A stretch of DNA of 64,000 bases from positions 372,001 through 436,000 of the forward strand of contig NZ_SSBL01000004.1 of the NCBI RefSeq assembly GCF_004795105.1, given 5' to 3'. Shown here piece by piece: positions 49,410 through 56,768 of the stretch (its first letter is position 1; every line of letters begins with the position of its first letter). This DNA comes from Streptomyces sp. A0642 (GTDB lineage: Bacteria; Actinomycetota; Actinomycetes; Streptomycetales; Streptomycetaceae). Below the pieces are notes generated by a model. That model was not told the DNA's origin and ran no database searches. It worked only from the letters and a program-made list of their open reading frames with translations. The position numbers and the translations under genes are program-made.

Positions 49410-50329
49410 GCGGAGACCGGGGCAGCGAGGTCCGACAGGGCGCGGGACAGGGCCAGCGCCGACGCGAACGCCGCCACCAGCGTGGGGTGGTAGACGAGGT
49501 CGAAGACGGAGCCCTCGTCGCCTTCGGGCATGCCGCCCATCACCGGCATCGCCCCGTCCGGCTGCTGGGCCCCGGCGAATCCCTCCCAGGCCGCCGGGTC
49601 GAGGGTCGGCTCCGGGAGGCAGGCGTCGACGACGAGCAGTTCGCCCAGCAGGTCCCAGCGCCCGAGGTCGAGCCAGTCGTCGAGCCACACCGGCAGCCAG
49701 AGGGCGAGGTAGTCCGCCACGTCGGCGGGCAGCCCGGCCGGGTTGGCGCCCCAGTCGGTCAGATGGAAGACCGTGTGGGTGATGTCGTAGCCGATGTTCC
49801 CCTCGACCGTCCAGGGTTCGGGCCGCTTGGACAGCCAGGTGCGCCGGTACGCCTCGTCGGCCGGCATGCTCGGCTCCAGCCCGAACCGCCGCTCCATGTT
49901 GCTGAGTCCGAGCCGGCGGACCGGGACGACCTCCAGCGCGCCCCAGCTGTTCAGCTGGTGGTTCAGCCGGACGGCCGCCTCCAGGGACGGCTCGCGGTAC
50001 CCCAGCTCCCGGAACGGTACGTAGACCTCCATCGGTACGGGACAGAGCGGTTCGCGCCGCTGGCCGTCGAGCAGCCGGCTCCCCGAGCCCAGCAGTTCGT
50101 GCCAGGCGTGGTCGAGGAGCTTGCGTGCCAGGTCGGCCTGGCGGGAGCCCGCGACCCCTTCCCGGAAGATGACCGTGCTGATGAGAGCCAGTTCGCCGAG
50201 CGGCTTGAACCGGTCCAGGACGCCCACCTCGGGAGGCGGGTCGTCGTCCAGCCGGAATCCGGCCCGGTGCTCGTACAGCCAGTCCAGGGCCCGCGCCCCC
50301 ACGTCATGGATCTGCTGGATGCCGCTCAT
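49406..50329 (-). CDS. DUF6895-type protein, second paralogue
   Basis: A 307-aa protein with the core DRFKPLGELALISTVIF, then RTWLSKRPEPWTVEGNIGYDITHTVFHLTDWGANPAGLPADVADYLALWLPVWLDDWLDL and WDLLGELLVVDACLPEP. The HTVFHLTDWG block, with its His and Asp residues, is shared with the upstream gene and is the best candidate for an active or metal site. The all-helical pattern suggests an alpha/alpha barrel. I know this as a DUF6895-type family of unknown function. ATGA overlap with the upstream gene shows translational coupling. Confidence 0.72.
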   Translation of the reverse strand: MSGIQQIHDVGARALDWLYEHRAGFRLDDDPPPEVGVLDRFKPLGELALISTVIFREGVAGSRQADLARKLLDHAWHELLGSGSRLLDGQRREPLCPVPMEVYVPFRELGYREPSLEAAVRLNHQLNSWGALEVVPVRRLGLSNMERRFGLEPSMPADEAYRRTWLSKRPEPWTVEGNIGYDITHTVFHLTDWGANPAGLPADVADYLALWLPVWLDDWLDLGRWDLLGELLVVDACLPEPTLDPAAWEGFAGAQQPDGAMPVMGGMPEGDEGSVFDLVYHPTLVAAFASALALSRALSDLAAPVSA

Positions 50330-51453
50330 GCGGCAGCTCCCTTCGTGCGGCCGGTGCGGCTCGTGCGACGGCTCCCGTCCCCCGCTGGGGCGGCATCCGC
50401 CCGGTGGGTGGTGAGCCGCTTGAGGGACAGCGCGGCGGCGAACGCGGTCACCAGGGTGGAGTGGTAGCAGGCGAGGAAGGGGTACGGGTCGGGACCGGGA
50501 CCCGCGTCGCCCTGCCGGGCCGTCTCCGGCCGGTCGTCTGCGTACGCGGCCTGCTTGGCGGTGTCCGGCCGGTCGTCTGCGGCAGGCGTCGGGGCCGGCG
50601 GGACCGTGGGGCCCGTCTCCGGTACGGCACCGCTCGGGGCCTGCGCGGCGGCGAGCGCGGGCCAGGCCGCGTCCAGCAGCTCCGTGGGCGGCGGCCCCGG
50701 CAGGGCCGCGGCGACCGCGAGCAGTTCGCCGGTCAGATCCCACTGCCGGCTCTCCAGACAGCCGTCGATCCAGGGCGGCAGCCAGGCTCGCAGGTAGGCG
50801 TCGACGTCGACGGGCATCCGCTCGGGGAGGCAGCACCAGTCCGTGATGTGGAAGACGGTGTGGGTCAGCGCGTACCCGGACGGCCCCTCGAACATCCACG
50901 GTTCGGACAGCCCGCCCAGCCAGGTGCGCGCGAGGACCTCGCCGGCGTCGGCGTGCGGGGCGGCGCCGACCCGGCGCTCCGAGTTGATGAGTCCCAGTTC
51001 CCGGTTGGCCTGCTGCTCGGTGTGGGCCCATCCCCTGGTCGCGGAGAGCGTCCCGGCCAGACGCTCGAAGCCCTCGTTGCGCAGTCCGTATCCGGCGAAG
51101 GCCGCGTAGATCTCGTACGGGTACGCGGCGAAGGGCTCGGCGCGCAGCAGCTCCAGCAGCAGGTCCCCCGCGTGCACCTGGTCCCACGCGAACGCGATGA
51201 GGTCCCCGGCCGCCTGGTGTTCAGGGGCGTCCGGGGTGGTGCTGCGGTGGATCGTGGTGGAGAGCTGGGCCAGTTCGCCGAGGGGTTTGAGGGTGCGGTT
51301 GACCTCGATGTGCGGCTCCAGCACGTCCGGGGGGAGTTCGAAACCCGAACGGTGGGCGTCGGCCCATCCGAGCGCCTTGCGCAGGACGCCGGGCAGGACG
51401 GACAGCGCCGCGCCGGTCGTGCCGCCGGGGGCGATGGCCACCGATGCCGTCAC
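50326..51453 (-). CDS. DUF6895-type protein, first paralogue
   Basis: A 375-aa paralogue of the next gene: FEVNRTLKPLGEL-type NRTLKPLGELAQLSTTIHR, ARTWLGGLSEPWMFEGPSGYALTHTVFHITDWCCLPERMPVDVDAYLRAWLPPWIDGCLES and WDLTGELLAVAAALPGP. It differs by a Pro/Ala/Asp-rich insertion at about residues 275-325 (PETGPTVPPAPTPAADD) before the C-terminal helix PFLACYHSTLVTAFAAAL, and by a second cysteine pair in DWCCLPER. The GTG start overlaps the upstream stop. Two paralogues in one operon suggest a heterodimer or two sequential steps. Confidence 0.72.
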   Translation of the reverse strand: MTASVAIAPGGTTGAALSVLPGVLRKALGWADAHRSGFELPPDVLEPHIEVNRTLKPLGELAQLSTTIHRSTTPDAPEHQAAGDLIAFAWDQVHAGDLLLELLRAEPFAAYPYEIYAAFAGYGLRNEGFERLAGTLSATRGWAHTEQQANRELGLINSERRVGAAPHADAGEVLARTWLGGLSEPWMFEGPSGYALTHTVFHITDWCCLPERMPVDVDAYLRAWLPPWIDGCLESRQWDLTGELLAVAAALPGPPPTELLDAAWPALAAAQAPSGAVPETGPTVPPAPTPAADDRPDTAKQAAYADDRPETARQGDAGPGPDPYPFLACYHSTLVTAFAAALSLKRLTTHRADAAPAGDGSRRTSRTGRTKGAAA

Positions 51454-52160
51454 CGCGCCCGCCCTTCGCTCATCAGCCGGGCGGCCCGGACGTGCAGCGC
51501 GACCCGGGGGTCCGGGCCGCCCATGAGCTCGACGAAGTCGAGTCCCCGGTCCAGGCCCAGGGTGTCGGGCAGGCCGTCCAGCGCGGCCAGCCAGCGGCCG
51601 ACGCCCGCGGCCTGGAGCCAGTTGCGCCGCCGCACCGCGCGGACGAACCCCCGGGACAGGTCCACGACCCGGTGGGCGGCCGCCCGGTGCACGGCCGACG
51701 AGGCGGCGGGGACGGCGAGGGGGGCCAGCACGGAGAGCTGATGGCTGAAGGCCTGCCAGGCGGCCCCTTCGAGCCACGCGGCGTTCGGCTCGTCGCCGCC
51801 GGGTGCGACGGCCGGCGGGCGGCCCGGGACCGACGCCGTCCGGTGCAGGGCGGACAGCATGCCCCAGTGGCTCCAGACCGCGGCGTCGGAGGCGTCCGGC
51901 CGGGGCGGGAACTCCCGCACGGCACGGTGGAGCACGGCGATGTCTCCGGGATGCGGATGGTGCCCGTGGAGCACACTCGGCAGAAGCAGATCGGCCCCGA
52001 TGACGCGGACCGCGGCGATTCCCGTCCGGTTGTCCTCGTCGATTCCGGCCGCACCGCACACCGTGGCGAGGTGGTCCCCGCTCCGAAGAGCGAGGACCAC
52101 CTCTGTTGCCAGGTCATGCACGGCACCCGCCAGGGGGGACGAAGCATGTGACTGGTTCAT
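51450..52160 (-). CDS. Unrecognised helical protein of the peptide operon
   Basis: A 236-aa protein, MNQSHASSPLAGAVHDLATE to AARLMSEGRAR, predicted mostly helical with several Trp/His-containing helices (AAVWSHWGMLSALHRTAS, WLEGAAWQAFSHQLSVLAPL). No domain was recognised. It begins 10 bp after the 58-aa peptide stop and overlaps the DUF6895 gene by GTGA. Position directly after the peptide suggests it recognises or processes that peptide; this is inference. Confidence 0.7.
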   Translation of the reverse strand: MNQSHASSPLAGAVHDLATEVVLALRSGDHLATVCGAAGIDEDNRTGIAAVRVIGADLLLPSVLHGHHPHPGDIAVLHRAVREFPPRPDASDAAVWSHWGMLSALHRTASVPGRPPAVAPGGDEPNAAWLEGAAWQAFSHQLSVLAPLAVPAASSAVHRAAAHRVVDLSRGFVRAVRRRNWLQAAGVGRWLAALDGLPDTLGLDRGLDFVELMGGPDPRVALHVRAARLMSEGRAR

Positions 52161-52170
52161 GTGCTACCGA

Positions 52171-52347
52171 CTAGCCCTTCTTCGGGCGGGGGGTCGGCGG
52201 CGAGAGAAGCAGCGCGGAGCCGCCTCCGAGGAGGGCGAGATAGGCGCACTCGCGGGAGTCGCGGTAGAACCCTTCGGCCTCGCCCGGGTTGAGCGCCTCG
52301 TCGAGGTCCAGCTCGATGTCGGTGCTCGTGGTTTCAGTCGTGTACAT
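52171..52347 (-). CDS. 58-aa peptide, candidate precursor of a peptide natural product
   Basis: MYTTETTSTDIELDLDEALN, then PGEAEGFYRDSRECAYLALL and GGGSALLLSPPTPRPKKG. The first ~33 residues are acidic and polar (leader-like), residue 34 is the only Cys, and residues 34-50 are small and hydrophobic with a Gly-Gly-Gly at 41-43, ending in a Pro-rich KKG tail. This two-part layout and its first position in a coupled operon resemble RiPP precursors. It could instead be a short membrane-associated subunit: the hydrophobic segment is 17 residues. RBS is weak (AGGACG, ~11 nt). Promoter AT-rich upstream. Confidence 0.6.
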   Translation of the reverse strand: MYTTETTSTDIELDLDEALNPGEAEGFYRDSRECAYLALLGGGSALLLSPPTPRPKKG

Positions 52348-52677
52348 GGTGTTGCCCCGTCCTGTGGTGAGTGGGGTTGACGTACGTTTCGAGTGGAATG
52401 CATGGAATGCGATGCCGCAAATCCAAGGGACCTGTCAGAGAATTTCCTCATTCAATTGAACAGAGAAATCAAGGGAGTCACGACAGGGCGCTGACCTGCC
52501 AAAACATTGATGGCACTCACCGAAATGGCGGGTCGTGCGCGGGGCGCATTCAGCGTGCACGGGATGCATCCGGGCGATCGGCGGATCGCCCCTCCCCCGC
52601 GTCGGTCCTCGATACGGGCCCCGTTCCGAGGGCCGGGCCGCCCCCGTCCGCCGAAGCGTCCGGGGGAGACTGGGCGG
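52348..52677. promoter_or_regulatory. AT-rich promoter region of the peptide operon
   Basis: The gap between the divergent peptide and 52678 genes is strikingly less GC-rich than the window, with GAATTTCCTCATTCAATTGA near 52440-52460, the palindrome TCAATTGA, and a 9-bp tandem repeat TGGAATGC(A/G) at 52394-52411. It should hold the operon promoter on the minus strand. No operator was assigned. Confidence 0.5.
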
Positions 52678-53406
52678 ATGGACACATGGAGCCGGTCCGG
52701 CCGAGAGCCCGCCCCCGCGCTGTACGGGCGCCTGCGCGTCGTCAGGGAGGATCTCGGGCCGGCCCGGTGGCTGACCGAACGCCGCCCCGGCCACGGCGAC
52801 TTCGCGACCGTCGCCGGTGTCGCCGCACCGGGCTTCCCGGCGTACGCGCGGCTCCTTCACCCGGCGGCTCTCGACGAGCGCCCCGTCCGCTGGGACACGG
52901 TCGCCACCGCTTACGGGCGACGGGTCGAAGCGCTGACGGGCTGGCACGAGGTGATCGGCGTGGAGCGGTTCTACCAGAACAGAGAGGACTACGGGCTGCC
53001 GGGCGTCTGGGACGAACACCCGGCCGAGGGGCCCACGCCCGGCCGGGTCGCGCGCGCCCTGATCCCCGTCCTGGCGCGGCACACGCGTACGGCGGAGCGG
53101 TGCCTGTTCGGGCTGTGGGAGGGATACGGCCGCTGGGAGTGGGAGGGAGTCCCCACCTTCCCGACCCCGGGCCGGGACGAGATCCTGCTGTCGGGGCCGC
53201 TGGCCGACGCCGTGTCCCCCGAGCTCCTGGACGAGTTCGCCGAGCTGCCCGATCTGTGGTGGCCGCAGGACCGCGCCTGGTGCGTGGGCGGCGACGTCGA
53301 CCTGGTGAGCACCTACGTCGGCGGTTCCGAGGAACTGATCACCGGCCTGCTCGCCGCTCCCGGCCTGGAGGCCCACCGGGTCGCGGCGACCGACGGGGTC
53401 TGCTGA
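52678..53406 (+). CDS. Conserved hypothetical protein (242 aa), no recognised domain
   Basis: A 242-aa soluble protein (MDTWSRSGREPAPALYGRLR to AHRVAATDGVC). Aromatic-rich segments such as YGLPGVWDEHPAEGP, RCLFGLWEGYGRWEWEG and LPDLWWPQDRAWCVGGDVD suggest a compact enzyme or binding fold. I recognise it only as a type of protein found in Streptomyces. It diverges from the peptide operon and is convergent with fadA6, so it could belong to either or neither. Confidence 0.7.
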   Translation: MDTWSRSGREPAPALYGRLRVVREDLGPARWLTERRPGHGDFATVAGVAAPGFPAYARLLHPAALDERPVRWDTVATAYGRRVEALTGWHEVIGVERFYQNREDYGLPGVWDEHPAEGPTPGRVARALIPVLARHTRTAERCLFGLWEGYGRWEWEGVPTFPTPGRDEILLSGPLADAVSPELLDEFAELPDLWWPQDRAWCVGGDVDLVSTYVGGSEELITGLLAAPGLEAHRVAATDGVC

Positions 53407-53419
53407 CGGGGGGCGGGGC

Positions 53420-53580
53420 AGGACAGAAGCGCTCGATGACGGTGACGTGGAGGCGCCGGGCAGGTCAGAAGCGCTCGATTCGGTGACGTGGAGGCGCGGG
53501 ACAGGTCAGCGGCGCTCGATGACGGTGACGTGGAGGCGCCGCGCCCGTCAGAGGCGCTCAATGATGGTGACGTTGGCCTG
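53420..53580. repeat. Tandem copies of the fadA6 3' end (about 40-43 bp units)
   Basis: Copies begin near 53420, 53462, 53502 and, in the gene itself, 53545. Each contains CAG(A/C)(A/G)GCGCTCGAT and GGTGACGTGGAGGCGC-type sequence, which is the complement of the last codons (NVTIIERL) plus stop. The outer three copies carry extra stops and small indels. Confidence 0.85.
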
Positions 53581-54705
53581 GCCGCCGCCCTCGCACATGG
53601 TCTGCAGGCCGTAGCGGCCGCCGGTGCGCTCCAGTTCGCACAGAAGCGTCGTCATCAGCTTCGCGCCGGTGGCGCCCAGCGGGTGGCCGAGCGCGATGGC
53701 CCCGCCGTTGACGTTGACCTTGCCGGGGTCGGCGCCGGTCTCCTTCAGCCAGGCCAGGACGACCGGGGCGAACGCCTCGTTGATCTCCACCAGGTCGATG
53801 TCGCCGATCGACATGCCGGCCTTCTTCAGGGCGTACGCCGTCGCCGGGATCGGGGCCGACAGCATGCGGATCGGGTCCTCGCCCCGCACCGAGAGGTGGT
53901 GGATGCGGGCGCGGGGGGTGAGGCCGTGCTCGGCGACGGCCCGCCCGGAGGCGATGAGCAGCGCCGAGGCGCCGTCGGAGACCTGCGAGGAGACCCCCGC
54001 GGTCAGCCGGCCGCCCTCGACGACCGGTTCGAGGCCGGCCATCTTCTCCAGCGACGTGTCCCGGCGGGGCCCCTCGTCCACCGCCACCTCGCCGTACGCG
54101 ACGGTCTCGCGGGTGAACCGGCCCTCGTCGATGGCGCGCACGGCCCGCTGGTGGGAGCGGAGGGCGAAGTGCTCCATGGCCTCACGGGAGATCCCCCACT
54201 TCTCCGCGATGAGTTCGGCGCCGTGGAACTGGTTGACGGGCGCGTCCCCGTAGCGGGCCCGCCAGCCGACGGAGCCGGCGTACGGGCCCTCGGTCAGACC
54301 CAGGGGCTCGGCGGCCCGGCGGCCGGCGTACGCGATGGGGATCATCGACATGTTCTGGGTGCCGCCCGCGACGACGAGGTCCTGGGTGCCGGACATGACG
54401 CCCTGCGCGGCGAAGTGGACGGCCTGCTGGGAGGAACCGCACTGCCGGTCGACGGTGGTGCCCGGCACCTCCTCGGGGAGGCCGGCGGCGAGCCAGGCTG
54501 TGCGGGCGATGTCCCCGGCCTGCGGCCCGACGGTGTCCAGGCAGCCGAAGACGACGTCCTCCACCGCGGCCGGGTCGATCCCGGTGCGCTCGACCAGTGT
54601 CTTGATGACATGGGCTCCGAGGTCGGCGGGGTGGACGGCGGCGAGCCCGCCGTTGCGCCGGCCGACCGGGGTGCGTACCGCTTCGACGATGTAGGCCTCG
54701 GCCAT
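53548..54705 (-). CDS. fadA6: Acetyl-CoA acetyltransferase / thiolase, FadA6-like
   Basis: A 385-aa thiolase. Active-site nucleophile Cys in VDRQCGSSQQAVHFAAQG, the C-terminal GGAIALGHPLGATGAK and MCEGGGQANVTIIERL (second catalytic Cys) are intact. FadA6 of mycobacteria performs thiolytic steps in HIP catabolism, and the order fadE30-ipdF-fadA6 here repeats Rv3560c-Rv3559c-Rv3556c. ATG 54705. Its 3' end is duplicated downstream. Confidence 0.87.
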   Translation of the reverse strand: MAEAYIVEAVRTPVGRRNGGLAAVHPADLGAHVIKTLVERTGIDPAAVEDVVFGCLDTVGPQAGDIARTAWLAAGLPEEVPGTTVDRQCGSSQQAVHFAAQGVMSGTQDLVVAGGTQNMSMIPIAYAGRRAAEPLGLTEGPYAGSVGWRARYGDAPVNQFHGAELIAEKWGISREAMEHFALRSHQRAVRAIDEGRFTRETVAYGEVAVDEGPRRDTSLEKMAGLEPVVEGGRLTAGVSSQVSDGASALLIASGRAVAEHGLTPRARIHHLSVRGEDPIRMLSAPIPATAYALKKAGMSIGDIDLVEINEAFAPVVLAWLKETGADPGKVNVNGGAIALGHPLGATGAKLMTTLLCELERTGGRYGLQTMCEGGGQANVTIIERL

Positions 54706-54773
54706 GGCAGCTCCTCAGTTGGTGATATGACGATGCGTCACCCGAGGGGTGACATCCGCGGGCCGGATCGCGT

Positions 54774-55559
54774 TCATGCCCTCTGGCTGCTGACGGAGAC
54801 GGTCTCCCCGGTCATGTACGAGGAGTAGCCGCTGGCCAGGAAGACGATGACGTTGGCGACCTCCCAGGGCTCCGCGTACCGGCCGTAGGCCTCGCGCGCG
54901 GTGAGTTCGGCGAGGAGTTCGGGGGTGGTGACCTTCACCAGGTGCGGGTGCATGGCCAGGCTCGGGGCGACGGCGTTGACGCGTACGCCGAAGCCGGCCG
55001 CCTCCAGGGCGGCGCACCGGGTGAGGGCCATGACACCGGCCTTCGCGGCGGCGTAGTGGGCCTGGCCGCACTGGGCGCGCCAGCCGACGACGGAGGCGTT
55101 GTTGACCACGACGCCTCCGGTGCCGCGCGCCTTGAAGTGGCGCAGGGCGGTGCGGGTGCAGCGGAAGGTGCCGTTCAGGGTGACGTCGAGGACCTTCGAC
55201 CACTGGTCGTCGGTCATGTCCACGAGGTCCGCGGTGCCGCCGAGACCGGCGTTGTTGACGACGATGTCGAGGCCGTCGTGGCGTTCGGCTGCCAGCGCGA
55301 AGAGGGCGTCGACCTGCTGCTGGTCGGTGACGTCGCAGGGCAGCGCGGCGACACCGTCCGTGCCGAACTCCTCGGCGAGGGCGGCGGCACTCTCCTTCAG
55401 ACGGCGTTCGTGGGCGTCGCCGATGACGATCCGGGCGCCCTCCTCCAGGAACCTGCGGGCGGTCGCTCCCCCGATGCCGGCGCCCGCCGCCGCGGTGATC
55501 ACCGCGGTGCGTCCGGCCAGGAGGGAATGGCCCGTTACGTAGGACGGCTGCGAGGTCAC
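54774..55559 (-). CDS. ipdF: SDR dehydrogenase, IpdF-like (Rv3559c)
   Basis: A 261-aa SDR: AVITAAAGAGIGGATARRFL (the unusual AAGAGIG cofactor loop), NNAGLGGTADLVDMTDDQW, VVNNASVVGWRAQCGQAHYAAAKAG and the C-terminal MTGETVSVSSQRA. This loop and length match IpdF, the 5-hydroxy-indanone dehydrogenase of HIP catabolism. GTG 55559 overlaps fadE30 by 4 bp. Confidence 0.84.
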   Translation of the reverse strand: MTSQPSYVTGHSLLAGRTAVITAAAGAGIGGATARRFLEEGARIVIGDAHERRLKESAAALAEEFGTDGVAALPCDVTDQQQVDALFALAAERHDGLDIVVNNAGLGGTADLVDMTDDQWSKVLDVTLNGTFRCTRTALRHFKARGTGGVVVNNASVVGWRAQCGQAHYAAAKAGVMALTRCAALEAAGFGVRVNAVAPSLAMHPHLVKVTTPELLAELTAREAYGRYAEPWEVANVIVFLASGYSSYMTGETVSVSSQRA

Positions 55560-56722
55560 GGGCGGATCTCCCTGGGAAGGCCGAGGACGCGCTCGGCGAT
55601 GATGTTCCGCTGGATCTCGTTGGATCCGGCGTAGAGGGTGTCGGCACGGGAGAAGAGGAACAGCCGCTGCCACTCGTCGAGTTCGTAGGGGGCCTCGGGG
55701 GCGGTCATGCCACCGGCGCCCAGGACGCTCATGGCCAGTTCGCCGAGTTCCCGGTGCCAGGTGGCCCAGTAGATCTTCCCGATGGACGCCTCGGGGCCCG
55801 GTGCGCCGGCCGCCACCCCGTCGAGCATGCGCAGGGCGTTGCACCGGATGGTCTCCAGTCCCGTCCACGCGCGGGCGAGCCGGTCGCGGATCAGCGGGTC
55901 GTCGGCGGCGCCGTTGCCGCGGGCGAGGCCGATGAGGGCTTCCAGTTCGCGCCGGAAACCGACCTGCTGGCCGAGGGTGGAGACGCCGCGCTCGAAGCCC
56001 AGGGTGGCCATGGCCACGCGCCAGCCGTCGCCGGGTTCGCCGACGACGTGTTCGGCTCGGGTGCGGGCCCCGTCGAAGTAGACCTCGTTGAATTCGGAGG
56101 TGCCGGTCAGCTGCCGGATCGGCCGGATCTCCACGCCGGGCTGGTCGAGTGGGACGAGGAGGTAGGACAGTCCGGCATGGCGGGAGGATCCCGGCTCGGT
56201 CCGGGCGACGACGAAGCACCACTGGGCGTCCTGGGCGAGTGACGTCCAGATCTTCTGCCCGGTGACGACCCAGTCCCCGCCGTCCCGCTCGGCCCGGGTC
56301 CGCACGTTCGCCAGGTCGGACCCGGCGTCCGGCTCGCTGTAGCCCTGGCACCACAGCTCCTCGGCGGCGACGATCGGCGGCAGGAAGCGGGCCCGCTGCC
56401 CGGGCGTGCCGAACGCCATCAAGGTCGGGCCGAGCAGCTGCTCCCCGATGTGGTTGACCCGCGCGGGGGCTCCGGCCAGGGCGTACTCCTCATGGAAGGC
56501 GACCTGCTGCCCGATGGCCGCGCCCCGGCCGCCGTGCTCCCGCGGCCAGCCCACGCAGGCCCAGCCCTCAGCGGCCATGTGCCGTTCCCAGGCGAGCCGT
56601 TCGGCGAAGGACTCGTGCTCGCGACCGGGCCCGCCGCGGCCGCGAAGGCCCTCGAAGGCGCCGGTGAGGTGGGCGGTCAGCCAGCCGCGGATCTCGGCGC
56701 GGAACTCCTCGACGCTGCTCAT
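55556..56722 (-). CDS. fadE30: Acyl-CoA dehydrogenase, FadE30-like
   Basis: A 388-aa acyl-CoA dehydrogenase: WCQGYSEPDAGSDLANVRTRAERDG (FAD/substrate loop), VVTGQKIWTSLAQDAQW and the C-terminal YAGSNEIQRNIIAERVLGLPRE. Full-length with all three ACAD domains. FadE30 acts on the bicyclic HIP-CoA intermediate. First gene of the minus-strand half of the divergon; ATG 56722 lies 14 bp from the operator. Confidence 0.87.
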   Translation of the reverse strand: MSSVEEFRAEIRGWLTAHLTGAFEGLRGRGGPGREHESFAERLAWERHMAAEGWACVGWPREHGGRGAAIGQQVAFHEEYALAGAPARVNHIGEQLLGPTLMAFGTPGQRARFLPPIVAAEELWCQGYSEPDAGSDLANVRTRAERDGGDWVVTGQKIWTSLAQDAQWCFVVARTEPGSSRHAGLSYLLVPLDQPGVEIRPIRQLTGTSEFNEVYFDGARTRAEHVVGEPGDGWRVAMATLGFERGVSTLGQQVGFRRELEALIGLARGNGAADDPLIRDRLARAWTGLETIRCNALRMLDGVAAGAPGPEASIGKIYWATWHRELGELAMSVLGAGGMTAPEAPYELDEWQRLFLFSRADTLYAGSNEIQRNIIAERVLGLPREIRP

Positions 56723-56736
56723 GGGGGTACGTTAAT

Positions 56737-56754
56737 CTACCAAACACTTGTTAG
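56737..56754. promoter_or_regulatory. KstR2-like operator between fadE30 and the echA-fadE31-33 operon
   Basis: CTACCAA-ACAC-TTGTTAG, one mismatch between arms, in a 46-bp divergent promoter. The inner ACCAAACACTTGTT fits the remembered mycobacterial KstR2 consensus AnCAAGnnCTTGnT at nine of ten fixed positions. It shares CCTAACAA (reverse strand) with the site at 44801. Confidence 0.78.
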
Positions 56755-56768
56755 GGAAGGAGCGGCCG

